A DNA stretch of 40,633 nucleotides, from the NCBI GenBank assembly GCA_025361935.1, contig JANYJB010000063.1, forward strand, positions 1-40,633, given 5' to 3'. A program made the position numbers and the translations under genes. Shown here one piece after another: positions 14,381 to 22,731 of this stretch. The stretch's first letter is position 1. Every line of letters starts with the position of its first letter. The notes under the pieces were generated by a model, which was given only the letters and a program-made list of their open reading frames with translations, was not told the DNA's origin and made no database searches. The stretch comes from Verrucomicrobiota bacterium. Its GTDB lineage: Bacteria; Verrucomicrobiota; Verrucomicrobiia; Opitutales; Opitutaceae.

Positions 14381-17293
14381 ATGCGTTTAACCCCAAGACG
14401 CCCGCTCATCCGTGCAGTATTGTCATCCCGTTTCGCGTGCGGCCTCTGCTTTTTCTTGATCTCAGGCTTGGCCGCAAACGCCCAGCAGGTTCAGGTGCCG
14501 ATCGCACAGATTCTGTTTGAGGCCGAGGCCAACGTGAAGGCGAAAAAACCGGGGGATGCGGCCCCGTTGTTCGACATGGTTTTGTCGCGGGTGGACAAGG
14601 GCGAGACGCTTCGCAGCGGCCAGTCTCTGGACCGAATTGAGTTTCAGGCGGCCGCGGCGTTCTTTCAGGTTGAAAACTACGAACGTGCGATTTCCATCGC
14701 GCAAAAATCCCTCGGACGTGTCTCCTCCGGAACCGTCGCATCTGACATCCGTCTCGTGCTCGGCCTCTCCCTTGCGCTTCAAAAAAAATACACCGAAGCC
14801 GTGACAGTTTTTGCCGAGTTGGAAAATTCGCCGAAGTATAGGGAAAAGGCGCTTCTCTACCGTGCCATGGCCGCACAGGCCGCCGGCCAGCCGGACGTCG
14901 CCATTGACGCGCTTACCCGCACCCTAAAGTTTTCCGCCCACAACGGAGATTGGGCCGATGCGGTTCTCAGTCTCATCGCGCTTCAGCTTCAGCAGAAAAA
15001 TCTTCCCGAGGCCCGCGCCGGACTGGAGGCGCTCAGGGGCAGCTTGGACTTGGTGGACAACGTCGTCGGTTTGAACGCCCTGAGCTTGCAGCTTGGTGAT
15101 ACCTTGATCGAGGCCAACGATATCCCCGGCGCACTCACCGCCTACCGCACGGTTTTCCCCCGTGAGACCGTGTTGAGCCGTCAGAAAAAACAAAACGCCC
15201 GCATGGAGGCCTTGCTCGCCCAGCGCAGGGCGATCGCCGGCGCGGGCGCCGACGATGCCGACTCGGTGCGCCGCTTGGACGAGCGCCTGAAGGCCACCAA
15301 GGTTGCGATGGCCGAAATCGAGGCCAGGGCCGATTACAATGCTTTCCTGTATTACCGGCTTGGAAACGCCTTTTATCAGCGGGGCGGCACATGGGAGGCG
15401 GCCTTGTTGTTTGAGCGTTTGTTGGACGAGTTCCCCATCTGCGATGACCGGGAACGTGCTTACCTGGCAATGGTCCGCTCCTACGCCGAGTCCGGTCGCG
15501 TGGCCAAAATGTCCGACGCGATCAATCGGTTCGCGCGCGCGGCCCCCAACAGCGAACTTCTCGCCCAAGCCCTCTTTGTGGGCGCCCAATCCGCCTCCGA
15601 CGGCGGTCGCGTGGACTTGCAGATGAAGTTTCTTGAAACGGGCGTAAACCAGTTCGGCAAATCGCCTCTGCGCGAGTTCATGCTGATCATGCAGGCAAAC
15701 GCCCATTTTACTGTCGGGCATTTCGATCAAGCCCGCACCTCGGTGGAAAATTATCTGGTTTCATATCCGGAAGGCCGTTTTGCCGAAGATGCCCTCTATT
15801 TGCGCGCGATGAGTTCGCTAGTAACAGGCAGCAATAAACAAGGCATCACGGAGATCGGCGAGTATCTTAAAAAATATCCCGAGGGGCGTTTCGTTTCAGA
15901 CGCCCGCTTCCGCATCGCCTCGGCCGAATTTGCCCTGCAAGACTATGACGCCGCTTCCAAGCACGTTTCCGAGTGGCTTGCCGATTACCCTGACAATTCC
16001 CAGCGAGGGGAGGTCTTGTCGCTCCAAGGAGACATTTACGCCGGCCAGCAGTTGATCGACCAAGCCATCAAGAGCTACCGTGCGGCGCTGTCGCTTCCTC
16101 TTTCCGATGACTTGCTCGGCTATGTGCTCGATGAGCTTACCAAGCACTACCAGGCTCGCCGCGAATTCAATGAGGCCGTGCTCATGTGGAAGGATTTTGC
16201 CCGCGAGAAACCCGACCATCCCTTCGTTGTAAACGCCGCCTACTGGATCGGTCGCCTGCGCGCTCGCGAGGGCAAGACAGACGAAGCCATCGCGCAGATG
16301 AGCGCTATCGCCATCCGTTATGTTGGCGACCCCAGTCGCGATTCTTTGGAGCGCCTGTTGAGCCAGATCGCCGCGTTTGTCGCCAAGCCCGCCAAGTCAA
16401 ATGCAGGGGGAAAGCGCTCACCTGTCCCAACCATGTCTGAAGTCGAGCAGCGGATCGCCGGCCTTTTTTTGGCTCCGGTTCCAACCGCGTCCAAGTCCGA
16501 CAATTCCAATGAAAACGACGTGAACGCCCTAGCCAAGGCGACCACCGAAGCCCGCGTGCTATTCACCACCGCCGAGGTGGCCTCGTTCCGCAAAGACAAA
16601 ACATACCGTGACGCCTTGTTGACGCGCATAGCGGAAAATCCTCCCGAAGCCTTGCCGCCGGGCATCCTTGGGAGCGTGGCCGATCTCCTTTACGAACAAG
16701 GCAAGGTTGAGCAGGCCAAATCGTTTTATGATTATTTGGTGACCCGCTATTCCAAGTCGATTTACGCGGATTTCGGTTATGTGGGACTCGGTGAGATCGC
16801 CTACGCCGCCGGCAATTACGACACCGCATACACCCAATTCTCCAATGCCATCGACCGGGCTGGAGCCCGTTTCAAGTTGATGGAGGCGACCCTCGGCCGC
16901 GCGAAGACGCTTTTCGCCCAAGGCAAGCTTGACCAAGCCAAGGAACTCTTTGAGCAGGTGGCGAGCAACCGCCAGTGGCGCGGCGCCTCGACCGCCCAGA
17001 GTGTTTACTCGCTTGGTGCGATCCTCGAGAAGCGTGGCGGCTCCGAAAACCTTGCCCAGGCGCAGGCCCACTTCCAGCGGGTTTATCTTTCTTATCGGAA
17101 ATTCACCCCTTGGGTTGCGCGTGCCTACCTAAGCAGCGGCGAAACCTTTGAAAAACTCGGCCAGCTTAAAGAAGCCCTCGCCACCTACCAAGAAATGCTG
17201 CGCGACGAACGCCTGGCCGGGTTTCCAGAAACCGAAAAAGCCCGCGCCCGCGCCGATGAGCTGGCCAAACAGTTGAAAGGAGGTTCGGCATGA
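14381..17293 (+). CDS. Large exported TPR-repeat protein, first gene of an ExbB/ExbD-type operon
   Basis: A 970-aa periplasmic protein with no specific name. Residues 1-34 form a signal peptide (basic RLTPRRPLIR, hydrophobic core, ANA then QQ at the cleavage site). The rest is almost entirely helical tetratricopeptide or YbgF/BamD-like repeats, for example FDQARTSVENYLVSYPEGRF near 450 and QGITEIGEYLKKYPEGRFVSD about 40 residues later, and further units up to the C-terminus (KLGQLKEALATYQEMLRDE). A disordered, Ser/Asn-rich stretch near 680-720 divides the repeats into two arrays. TPR arrays of this kind bind partner proteins. Its stop overlaps the next start by 4 bp (ATGA), and ExbB, two ExbD and a TonB-like anchored protein follow. 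I infer a structural, substrate-recognition or cell-wall-linked role in that machine. Confidence 0.82.
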   Translation: MRLTPRRPLIRAVLSSRFACGLCFFLISGLAANAQQVQVPIAQILFEAEANVKAKKPGDAAPLFDMVLSRVDKGETLRSGQSLDRIEFQAAAAFFQVENYERAISIAQKSLGRVSSGTVASDIRLVLGLSLALQKKYTEAVTVFAELENSPKYREKALLYRAMAAQAAGQPDVAIDALTRTLKFSAHNGDWADAVLSLIALQLQQKNLPEARAGLEALRGSLDLVDNVVGLNALSLQLGDTLIEANDIPGALTAYRTVFPRETVLSRQKKQNARMEALLAQRRAIAGAGADDADSVRRLDERLKATKVAMAEIEARADYNAFLYYRLGNAFYQRGGTWEAALLFERLLDEFPICDDRERAYLAMVRSYAESGRVAKMSDAINRFARAAPNSELLAQALFVGAQSASDGGRVDLQMKFLETGVNQFGKSPLREFMLIMQANAHFTVGHFDQARTSVENYLVSYPEGRFAEDALYLRAMSSLVTGSNKQGITEIGEYLKKYPEGRFVSDARFRIASAEFALQDYDAASKHVSEWLADYPDNSQRGEVLSLQGDIYAGQQLIDQAIKSYRAALSLPLSDDLLGYVLDELTKHYQARREFNEAVLMWKDFAREKPDHPFVVNAAYWIGRLRAREGKTDEAIAQMSAIAIRYVGDPSRDSLERLLSQIAAFVAKPAKSNAGGKRSPVPTMSEVEQRIAGLFLAPVPTASKSDNSNENDVNALAKATTEARVLFTTAEVASFRKDKTYRDALLTRIAENPPEALPPGILGSVADLLYEQGKVEQAKSFYDYLVTRYSKSIYADFGYVGLGEIAYAAGNYDTAYTQFSNAIDRAGARFKLMEATLGRAKTLFAQGKLDQAKELFEQVASNRQWRGASTAQSVYSLGAILEKRGGSENLAQAQAHFQRVYLSYRKFTPWVARAYLSSGETFEKLGQLKEALATYQEMLRDERLAGFPETEKARARADELAKQLKGGSA

Positions 17294-18099
17294 AATTCTT
17301 CCCCTGCATCATTCTCGCGCTGGTCTGCGTCGCTCCTCTGAGCGCGCAACGATATCTCCTTAAGGACGGCAAGGTTCTCAACCAAGCCGATGTCGTCCTG
17401 CGCGACAACAAACTCGTGCAATCCATCGGCAAGGCAGAATCCGGCGGCGCTGAAATAAGCTACGCACTGACCGACGTCGTGCGTCTTGACTGGCCCGAGC
17501 CCGCTGAGATCGACGCGGCTCGTAAGCTCCTCGACTCAGGCAAGGCCGCCGAGGCCGAGGTCCTCGTCACCCCGATCGTCAATCAGTTTGCGATATTCCC
17601 TAAGCAGCCCGGTTCTTGGTTCGCATCAGCCGCCTTGGTGCGCGCCCGCGCATTGGCCGCCCAGACGAAGACGGACGCCGCCGAGCGCGCTGCCAAGGAC
17701 ATCATTGCCGTTTCCGTTGATCCCGATATCGTGGGTTTGGCGCAGATCGTCCTCGCTGAGCAGCAAATCCGCCGTGGCAAGCCGGTCATCGCCGACGCCA
17801 TGCTCAGCGAAATCCTTCGGCGGCACAGCTCGGACGAGGCCGAGGCCCGTGCCGCCCTTCTGCGCGGGGATCTTGCCCTGGCCCGCAAAGACTACGAAGC
17901 CGCCCTTGGTTTTTATCTCCAGATACCGTCGTTTTATGGCTCTCTTGACAGTCTTATGCCGGCCGCTCTCCTAGGCAGCGCCCGGGCCTATCGCGGCTAT
18001 GGTGATTCCAACAAGACCGAGCGTGCTTTCCTTGAATTGATGAACACCTATCCAGCCTCGGCGGAAGCAGCGCTGGCCAAGCGCGAATCCGGCCTTTGA
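17290..18099 (+). CDS. Small exported helical-repeat (TPR-like) protein
   Basis: A 269-aa protein with an N-terminal signal peptide (KFFPCIILALVCVAPLSA, cleavage near residue 19). Residues 20-75 form a short beta-rich segment (RYLLKDGKVLNQADVVLRDN, then a TDVVRLDWPEP strand) resembling a small SH3-like or PDZ-like lead domain. After it come helical repeat pairs: LLDSGKAAEAEVLVTPIV, then ALARKDYEAALGFYLQIP, then YGDSNKTERAFLELMNTYP, which look like TPRs. The gene is translationally coupled to the large TPR gene by an ATGA overlap and lies 40 bp before the ExbB-type gene, so it very likely acts in the same periplasmic complex. Function is not recognised. Confidence 0.75.
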   Translation: MKFFPCIILALVCVAPLSAQRYLLKDGKVLNQADVVLRDNKLVQSIGKAESGGAEISYALTDVVRLDWPEPAEIDAARKLLDSGKAAEAEVLVTPIVNQFAIFPKQPGSWFASAALVRARALAAQTKTDAAERAAKDIIAVSVDPDIVGLAQIVLAEQQIRRGKPVIADAMLSEILRRHSSDEAEARAALLRGDLALARKDYEAALGFYLQIPSFYGSLDSLMPAALLGSARAYRGYGDSNKTERAFLELMNTYPASAEAALAKRESGL

Positions 18100-18139
18100 T
18101 TTTCACACTGCAATCTTCCTTTACGCCCTCCCCACACTT

Positions 18140-18934
18140 ATGAACACCACTCGTTCCCGCATCCTCCCGCTGTTGTGCGCCGCCTTCCTCGCACTGCCTG
18201 CGACCATCTGGGCCGCCGATACGACCGCTCCCATCGTCGTCAAAAAATCCCTCATCCAAGAGCTGAACATGCCCGCGATCTGGTTCCTCCTGATCTGCAG
18301 CATGCTCATCGTATGGTTTGTCCTCGATGTGTTCATGAAGAGCTCGCCAAAGCTACTTCTGGCTCCGGCCAATCTGGAAGCCCTGCGTGATTTCTTCCGC
18401 AAAGGTGATTACCAAGGCGCGCTCAACTACTGCGTCGAGAATCCCAGCACCTTGACCAACGTCGTGCATGCCGGCCTCAAATACTCCCCCGGCGGCCTCC
18501 AAGCCACCGAAGACGCAATGGCTAACGCCATCGTTCGTGAAAACTCCAAGTTTCAAAACAAGATCGCATACCTTTCCGTCATCGGCGTCATCGCCCCCAT
18601 GGTCGGCCTTACCGGCACCGTGCTCGGCATGATCTCGGCCTTCTCGGTGATGGGCCAGGCGGGTGCAGCTGATCCCTCCAAACTCTCCGGCGCCATCGGC
18701 CATGTGCTCCACGCCACCGCCGGCGGTTTGATCGTCGCCATTCCGGCCTTCGTCTTTTATTATCTCCTGCGCAATCATATCTCCCACAAGATGCACGACC
18801 TTTCCGTCACGGTGTCTGATCTTTTTCGCAAGTTCCCCTACGCCCAGCTGGCCGATGTCGAGTTCGACGGTGGCGAATCCTACGCCGCCGCTCCGATTTG
18901 GAACTCCTCCCCGGCGCCTGAAAACCAAGCCTGA
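18140..18934 (+). CDS. ExbB/TolQ/MotA-family proton-channel protein
   Basis: A 264-aa inner-membrane protein. It starts with a probable cleavable signal peptide (1-25), an extension that E. coli ExbB and TolQ lack. TM1 is at about 44-65, then a cytoplasmic domain with LTNVVHAGL, then the conserved TM2/TM3 unit: VIGVIAPMVGLTGTVLGMISAF (about 148-169, with the channel Thr of GLTGTVLG) and HATAGGLIVAIPAFVFYYLL (191-210, with the second channel Thr). These are the hallmarks of the ExbB/TolQ family, which forms the pentamer around an ExbD dimer and uses the proton gradient to drive a partner. The order ExbB-ExbD-ExbD in an operon with an anchored protein supports this. I do not assign it to TonB or Tol, since TonB, TolB and Pal are absent here. 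Confidence 0.92.
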   Translation: MNTTRSRILPLLCAAFLALPATIWAADTTAPIVVKKSLIQELNMPAIWFLLICSMLIVWFVLDVFMKSSPKLLLAPANLEALRDFFRKGDYQGALNYCVENPSTLTNVVHAGLKYSPGGLQATEDAMANAIVRENSKFQNKIAYLSVIGVIAPMVGLTGTVLGMISAFSVMGQAGAADPSKLSGAIGHVLHATAGGLIVAIPAFVFYYLLRNHISHKMHDLSVTVSDLFRKFPYAQLADVEFDGGESYAAAPIWNSSPAPENQA

Positions 18935-18985
18935 GCGCCTCTGGTCCTATTAACCCGCACAGTTTAAACTCAACCCCTTCTTAAC

Positions 18986-19411
18986 ATGGCTGGTGGTGGT
19001 GCCGGAGGTGATGGCGAGCCCGAATTCCAAATCGCCCCGATGATCGACGTGCTCCTGGTGCTGCTCATTTTCTTCATGAGCATCGCCATGACGGCTGTGA
19101 CGCGCTATGATCCGACGATCCAGTTGCCCGCCGCCCCCGATGCGAATAAGAAGGAAGATTCCGTGGGTGAGCTCGTTTTTAACATCGCCTGGCGCTCAGC
19201 CGAAAACCGCGCCGTCACCACGTTTGAAGAGAACGAGGTAAATCTTGACGCCGTCGTGCCCGTCCTAGTGGCCCGCCAGAAAGCCGAGCCCGGCGTCCGT
19301 GTTCTCGTGCGCTGCGACGGCATGACGCCTGTGCGCTATGTTTCCGCCGTGGTCGATGCCGCCGCCAAGGCGGGCATCATCGACGTCACCTTCGCCGCCC
19401 TCAACCGCTGA
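18986..19411 (+). CDS. ExbD/TolR-family protein, first copy
   Basis: A 141-aa protein with a Gly-rich cytoplasmic start (AGGGAGGDGEPE), one membrane helix and a periplasmic domain. FQIAPMIDVLLVLLIFFM contains the essential proton-carrying Asp (Asp21) of the ExbD/TolR family. The periplasmic part ends with VRYVSAVVDAAAKAGIIDVTFA, the standard C-terminal alpha/beta unit. It follows the ExbB-type gene by 51 bp and precedes a second ExbD by 8 bp. A pair of distinct ExbD proteins suggests a heterodimer inside the ExbB ring. Confidence 0.92.
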   Translation: MAGGGAGGDGEPEFQIAPMIDVLLVLLIFFMSIAMTAVTRYDPTIQLPAAPDANKKEDSVGELVFNIAWRSAENRAVTTFEENEVNLDAVVPVLVARQKAEPGVRVLVRCDGMTPVRYVSAVVDAAAKAGIIDVTFAALNR

Positions 19412-19419
19412 CCTGCACC

Positions 19420-19863
19420 ATGAAAATACCCGTGCAACAAGCGAATGCCGACATGGGCTTCCAGATCGCGCCCATGATCGACGTCGTGTTCGTCATCCTG
19501 ATTTTTTTCATGGCGCTGGCGTCGCAGATTCGGATCGAGCAGGTCCTGCAAACCAAGCTTCCCGGTGTGGCGGTCGCCTCCGGCCCCACTGCATTTATTG
19601 ATGAACAAATCATCATGGTGGCCGAAGACTGCGAAGTTACGCTCAACGACGACGCCTACGACTCTCCCCAAAATCACGAGCTGCCCCAGCTCACCGCGAC
19701 TCTGCTCCGGCTCAAGGCCTCGAGTGACGCCGCAAAGAGCAAGGTTGTCGTCACCCTCATCAGCAACCCCGATTCCCCCTACTATCGCACGATCGACGTC
19801 CTAGACGCGCTTGCGGTGGCCGGAATCACCAACGTCACCTTTACCTCCGACGCGGATTTCTAA
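19420..19863 (+). CDS. ExbD/TolR-family protein, second copy
   Basis: A 147-aa paralogue of the preceding gene. GFQIAPMIDVVFVILIFFM holds the conserved Asp21 in the single membrane helix. The periplasmic domain is more acidic and ends in YYRTIDVLDALAVAGITNVTF. Sequence outside the helix differs clearly from the first copy, so this is an old duplication and not a recent one. The next gene begins 4 bp after the stop codon, so translation is closely coupled. Confidence 0.92.
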   Translation: MKIPVQQANADMGFQIAPMIDVVFVILIFFMALASQIRIEQVLQTKLPGVAVASGPTAFIDEQIIMVAEDCEVTLNDDAYDSPQNHELPQLTATLLRLKASSDAAKSKVVVTLISNPDSPYYRTIDVLDALAVAGITNVTFTSDADF

Positions 19864-19867
19864 TCGC

Positions 19868-21379
19868 ATGCCCGAGACTCCCCGTTCCAGCCTTTTCCGC
19901 AAAATTACCGGCAGCGTTCCGCTGCTCATCAGCGTGATTTTGCACGCGATCATCATAGCGTTGGTTGGTTATTTCGTGGTTACGGAGACCATCATCGGCA
20001 AAAAAAAGAAGTTTGAGGCGACACCCCCAGCCGATACCGCATCCCAAAAGCAGCTCGAGCACCGGCTCCAGATCGCCCGCAAAAGCGGCGGTGCCGCGCC
20101 CGTTTCCCCGGTTAACCCACAGCGCATTTTCGCTAACTCAAAGGACGCCTTGCAAATGCCCGAGCTTTCGGAGCTGCCCCAAGTGGGTAAAAGCGCCCTT
20201 GGTGGTGGCTTCGGCGCGGGCGCCGGCATGGCCGGGGCCGGCACGGGTTACGGCACGGGTCTGGGTAATTCCAATGTCAACGGCGCCGGGTTCATGAGCA
20301 TGAGTTTCCTCGGAGCCACCAGTGCGCGCGCCAAAAAAGTCGTGTTCGTGGTTGATGTGGGGCTCCGCCTTCTTGACATCAAAAAGGGCGGGTTTGAGGC
20401 CTTCGCCATCATCCGCGACCAGATGATGCGCCTCGTCAGCAATCTTCCGCCCTCGGCGGAATTTGGCGTCGTGCTCTTCGATTCCGGCGGCGACGACTGG
20501 CTAAAAACTGAACAAAGCACTGGCGATACCATCATCCGTGCCAGCCTTTTCAGGACCACGCTGCTTCCCGCCACCGTAAACAACAAAACCACCTTCACTG
20601 ATTGGATGAGGCCGATCAACGCCAACCCCACCAACTTTGGCATGGCTTCGATCAAGGACGTGACTTCTTGGAAACGCACCGTTCCACCCAATTCCGGCCT
20701 GAAACCCGACTATCGGCCGACCGCCTGGGTCAACGCCGTTCATGCCGCCTTGGAACTCAAGCCCGACACGGTGTTTGTCATTGCGGGCGTCACCTCTTTG
20801 GGAACCTTTCCGACCGACCCAGCCGAGATCGCCAAACGCGAAAAAGAACACGAACGGTCCGTGGCCGAATACAAGAAGCTCGGTTTTGACTTGGAGGAGG
20901 TCGGAAAAGCGCGTCGAGCCGCCCTCGACAAGGCCCGCGCCGAGCTGGATGCGATCAATGCCAAACGCATAGCCCAGGGAAAACCGCCCTTCATCATCAC
21001 CCGCAACCAGCGCATTGTTGATAAAGATTTTCAGACGGAACTCAAAAAGAACGGGACGCCCATAGTCGTGGATGGCAAGGGGTGGACGCTTAAGGATGGC
21101 AAATATATCTGGGCCGTATTTGGGGCCGATAACATTCATAAATGGGAACCCGGCACTGTGCAGGACATGCAGAGCCATATCTCCCGCTTGCAAGCCGCCC
21201 TATTGAAGGATCGTGCTACCCTTAACATTTTCCTTTTCGTGGGCCCCGATGAAAAGCGCGAGAACGATGCCGATGCGCTCGCGCGCATCGCCCGCGCCAA
21301 CGGCGGCCGCTTCGAGCTGCTGACCACCAAGCGACTCCAGGAAATCAAGGCCCGCACCGACGAAGAGGACAAAAAATAA
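19868..21379 (+). CDS. Membrane-anchored protein with Gly-rich linker and degenerate von Willebrand A-like domain
   Basis: A 503-aa protein, last in the ExbB/ExbD operon. I chose ATG 19868, 4 bp after the ExbD stop; a longer open frame from 19811 lies inside exbD and its extra 19 residues look non-coding. Residues 18-38 are one membrane helix after a short basic N-terminus, the same topology as TonB/TolA. A charged segment (44-75) and a Gly-rich linker (111-141) follow. From about 157 there is a VWA-like beginning, KKVVFVVDVGLRLLD, with QMMRLVSNLPPSAEFGVVLFDSG after it. The MIDAS motif DxSxS reads DVGLR, so metal binding is probably lost. A long charged helical insertion (near 320-370) precedes LNIFLFVGPDE and an ANGGRFELLTTKRL ending. 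No TonB C-terminal domain is seen. By position it is the likely energised effector. Confidence 0.78.
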   Translation: MPETPRSSLFRKITGSVPLLISVILHAIIIALVGYFVVTETIIGKKKKFEATPPADTASQKQLEHRLQIARKSGGAAPVSPVNPQRIFANSKDALQMPELSELPQVGKSALGGGFGAGAGMAGAGTGYGTGLGNSNVNGAGFMSMSFLGATSARAKKVVFVVDVGLRLLDIKKGGFEAFAIIRDQMMRLVSNLPPSAEFGVVLFDSGGDDWLKTEQSTGDTIIRASLFRTTLLPATVNNKTTFTDWMRPINANPTNFGMASIKDVTSWKRTVPPNSGLKPDYRPTAWVNAVHAALELKPDTVFVIAGVTSLGTFPTDPAEIAKREKEHERSVAEYKKLGFDLEEVGKARRAALDKARAELDAINAKRIAQGKPPFIITRNQRIVDKDFQTELKKNGTPIVVDGKGWTLKDGKYIWAVFGADNIHKWEPGTVQDMQSHISRLQAALLKDRATLNIFLFVGPDEKRENDADALARIARANGGRFELLTTKRLQEIKARTDEEDKK

Positions 21380-21433
21380 GGGCAGTCGCAGGCCGGTGCC
21401 CGGCTTGGGCGCGGCTGAGCTTGGGGCGCTATT

Positions 21434-21826
21434 ATGATTATGCCTGTTAATAAACTCCTTCACACACGGATGCGGGTGAATGACATCGAGCGCACGGCGA
21501 AATTTTATCAGGATGCACTGGGTCTTGCCGTGTCACGCCGCCACACATCGCCTCGCGGAGCGCAGCTTGTGTTTCTGGCCACGCCCAACAGCGAAGAGGA
21601 AATCGAAATCTGCCAGATGCCACCCGGTGCGCCGGCGGTCCAGGTGCAGCCTGATCTCATGCATCTGGCGTTCGAGGTGGACAATCTCGATGCGTTTGCG
21701 GCGGAACTGAAGGCGAAGGGGTATGCGCTGAGTGACGGTCCGACGGTTACGGGCAGCGGCTCGGTGATCGCCTTCATTGACGCTCCCGAGGGTTACGAAG
21801 TGGAATTGATTCAGCGTTCGCGCTGA
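21434..21826 (+). CDS. Glyoxalase I-type VOC protein (lactoylglutathione lyase family)
   Basis: A 130-aa vicinal-oxygen-chelate protein, probably converting the hemithioacetal of methylglyoxal. The four metal ligands of glyoxalase I are in place: His in LLHTRMRV, Glu in EEEIEIC, His in MHLAFEV and Glu in YEVELIQ. RTAKFYQDALGL is the family's first helix. Two ATG codons lie six bases apart at the start (21434 and 21440); either may be used. The 3' end overlaps the convergent DNA-glycosylase gene by 16 bp. A different VOC activity cannot be excluded. Confidence 0.85.
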   Translation: MIMPVNKLLHTRMRVNDIERTAKFYQDALGLAVSRRHTSPRGAQLVFLATPNSEEEIEICQMPPGAPAVQVQPDLMHLAFEVDNLDAFAAELKAKGYALSDGPTVTGSGSVIAFIDAPEGYEVELIQRSR

Positions 21827-22731
21827 GCGGAGGCGCGTTCGTAGGCGAAGAGATATTGCTGCGCGAGGCCGGCATGGGCGCCGAAGTGAGTGCGGCCAAA
21901 GTGGGCGATCTGCGCTGGTGTCCAGCCGTCGAGGCCGTAGCGGCGGGCCATGGCTTTTATGATCCAGGTGTCCACGGGGAAGGCTTCGAGTTTTCCTGCG
22001 CCGAAGAGGAGGACGCAGTCGGCGACTTTTTCGCCGACGCCGGGGAGTTCGATGAGGCGGGCTTTGGCGGCGGCGTAGGGGAGGCGTTCGGTTTCTTCAA
22101 GCCAGCCGGGATGCGCGGAGAGGAATTCCGCGGTCTGGTGGATGTAACGGGCGCGAAAGCCGAGGAGGCAGGCACGGAGGTCAGCTTCGGGGATCGCGGC
22201 CAGTTCCGTCCAAGTCGGGAGACGCCGGTATTGACCCGTGATTGGGGTGCCGTGGCGTTCGGCGAGGAGGGCGATCATCTGCTTGATTTGCACGATTTGC
22301 TTGGTCGCGCTGCACAGAAACCCAAGGAGAGTTTCTCCAAAGGGCTGGCGTAGGATGGTGAGGCTAGGGAAGGCGGCGAGGCAGCGGGCGAGGTGCGGGT
22401 CGCTGCGCCAAGGGAGTGCGTCGAGCGCGGTCGCGGTGTCGTGTCCGAAGAGATAACGGGGCAACGCCGTTCCTGTGTGTTTGGCCTGTGGAGTGGGCGC
22501 GGACCATTCGAGGACGCCAGAGGAATTGAGGCGAAGGCGGGCGATGTAGTCGGACCAGAGGCCGAGCCAAACGCCGCCGGGTTCACTGTGCCAACGAAAG
22601 GCTTGGCCGCCGTCGATCAACTCGGCGAGCGTGGCGGAGGTGAAGGGCGGCGCGCCTTTCAGGGGAGTCCAATCACTCCAAAGCAGGTGCGAGGGCATGA
22701 GCGTCGATAAAGACGCGGCCCGCCGGATCAT
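21811..22731 (-). CDS. OGG1-like 8-oxoguanine DNA glycosylase/AP lyase
   Basis: A 306-aa HhH-GPD enzyme. The N-terminal OGG domain has GQAFRWHSEP, like the GQSFRW segment of eukaryotic OGG1. The helix-hairpin-helix LPGVGEKVADCVLLFG carries Lys235, and FPVDTWI carries Asp254, the catalytic pair, in the same spacing as OGG1 (GVGTKVADC...VPVDVHM). A CSATKQIVQIKQMI helix also fits OGG1. It removes 8-oxoguanine opposite C. The ATG at 22731 overlaps the alpha-E stop by 4 bp (ATGA), so translation is coupled; a second ATG at 22698 is possible. Its position at the end of an ATP-grasp/alpha-E operon is unusual. AlkA-type activity is the alternative but less likely. Confidence 0.88.
   Translation of the reverse strand: MIRRAASLSTLMPSHLLWSDWTPLKGAPPFTSATLAELIDGGQAFRWHSEPGGVWLGLWSDYIARLRLNSSGVLEWSAPTPQAKHTGTALPRYLFGHDTATALDALPWRSDPHLARCLAAFPSLTILRQPFGETLLGFLCSATKQIVQIKQMIALLAERHGTPITGQYRRLPTWTELAAIPEADLRACLLGFRARYIHQTAEFLSAHPGWLEETERLPYAAAKARLIELPGVGEKVADCVLLFGAGKLEAFPVDTWIIKAMARRYGLDGWTPAQIAHFGRTHFGAHAGLAQQYLFAYERASAQRER

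Noticed and set aside
19811-19867. Longer start for the VWA protein inside the second exbD
   Set aside because: The extra 19 residues are out-of-frame exbD sequence and would precede a clean anchor. ATG 19868, 4 bp after the exbD stop, gives the expected TonB-like N-terminus.
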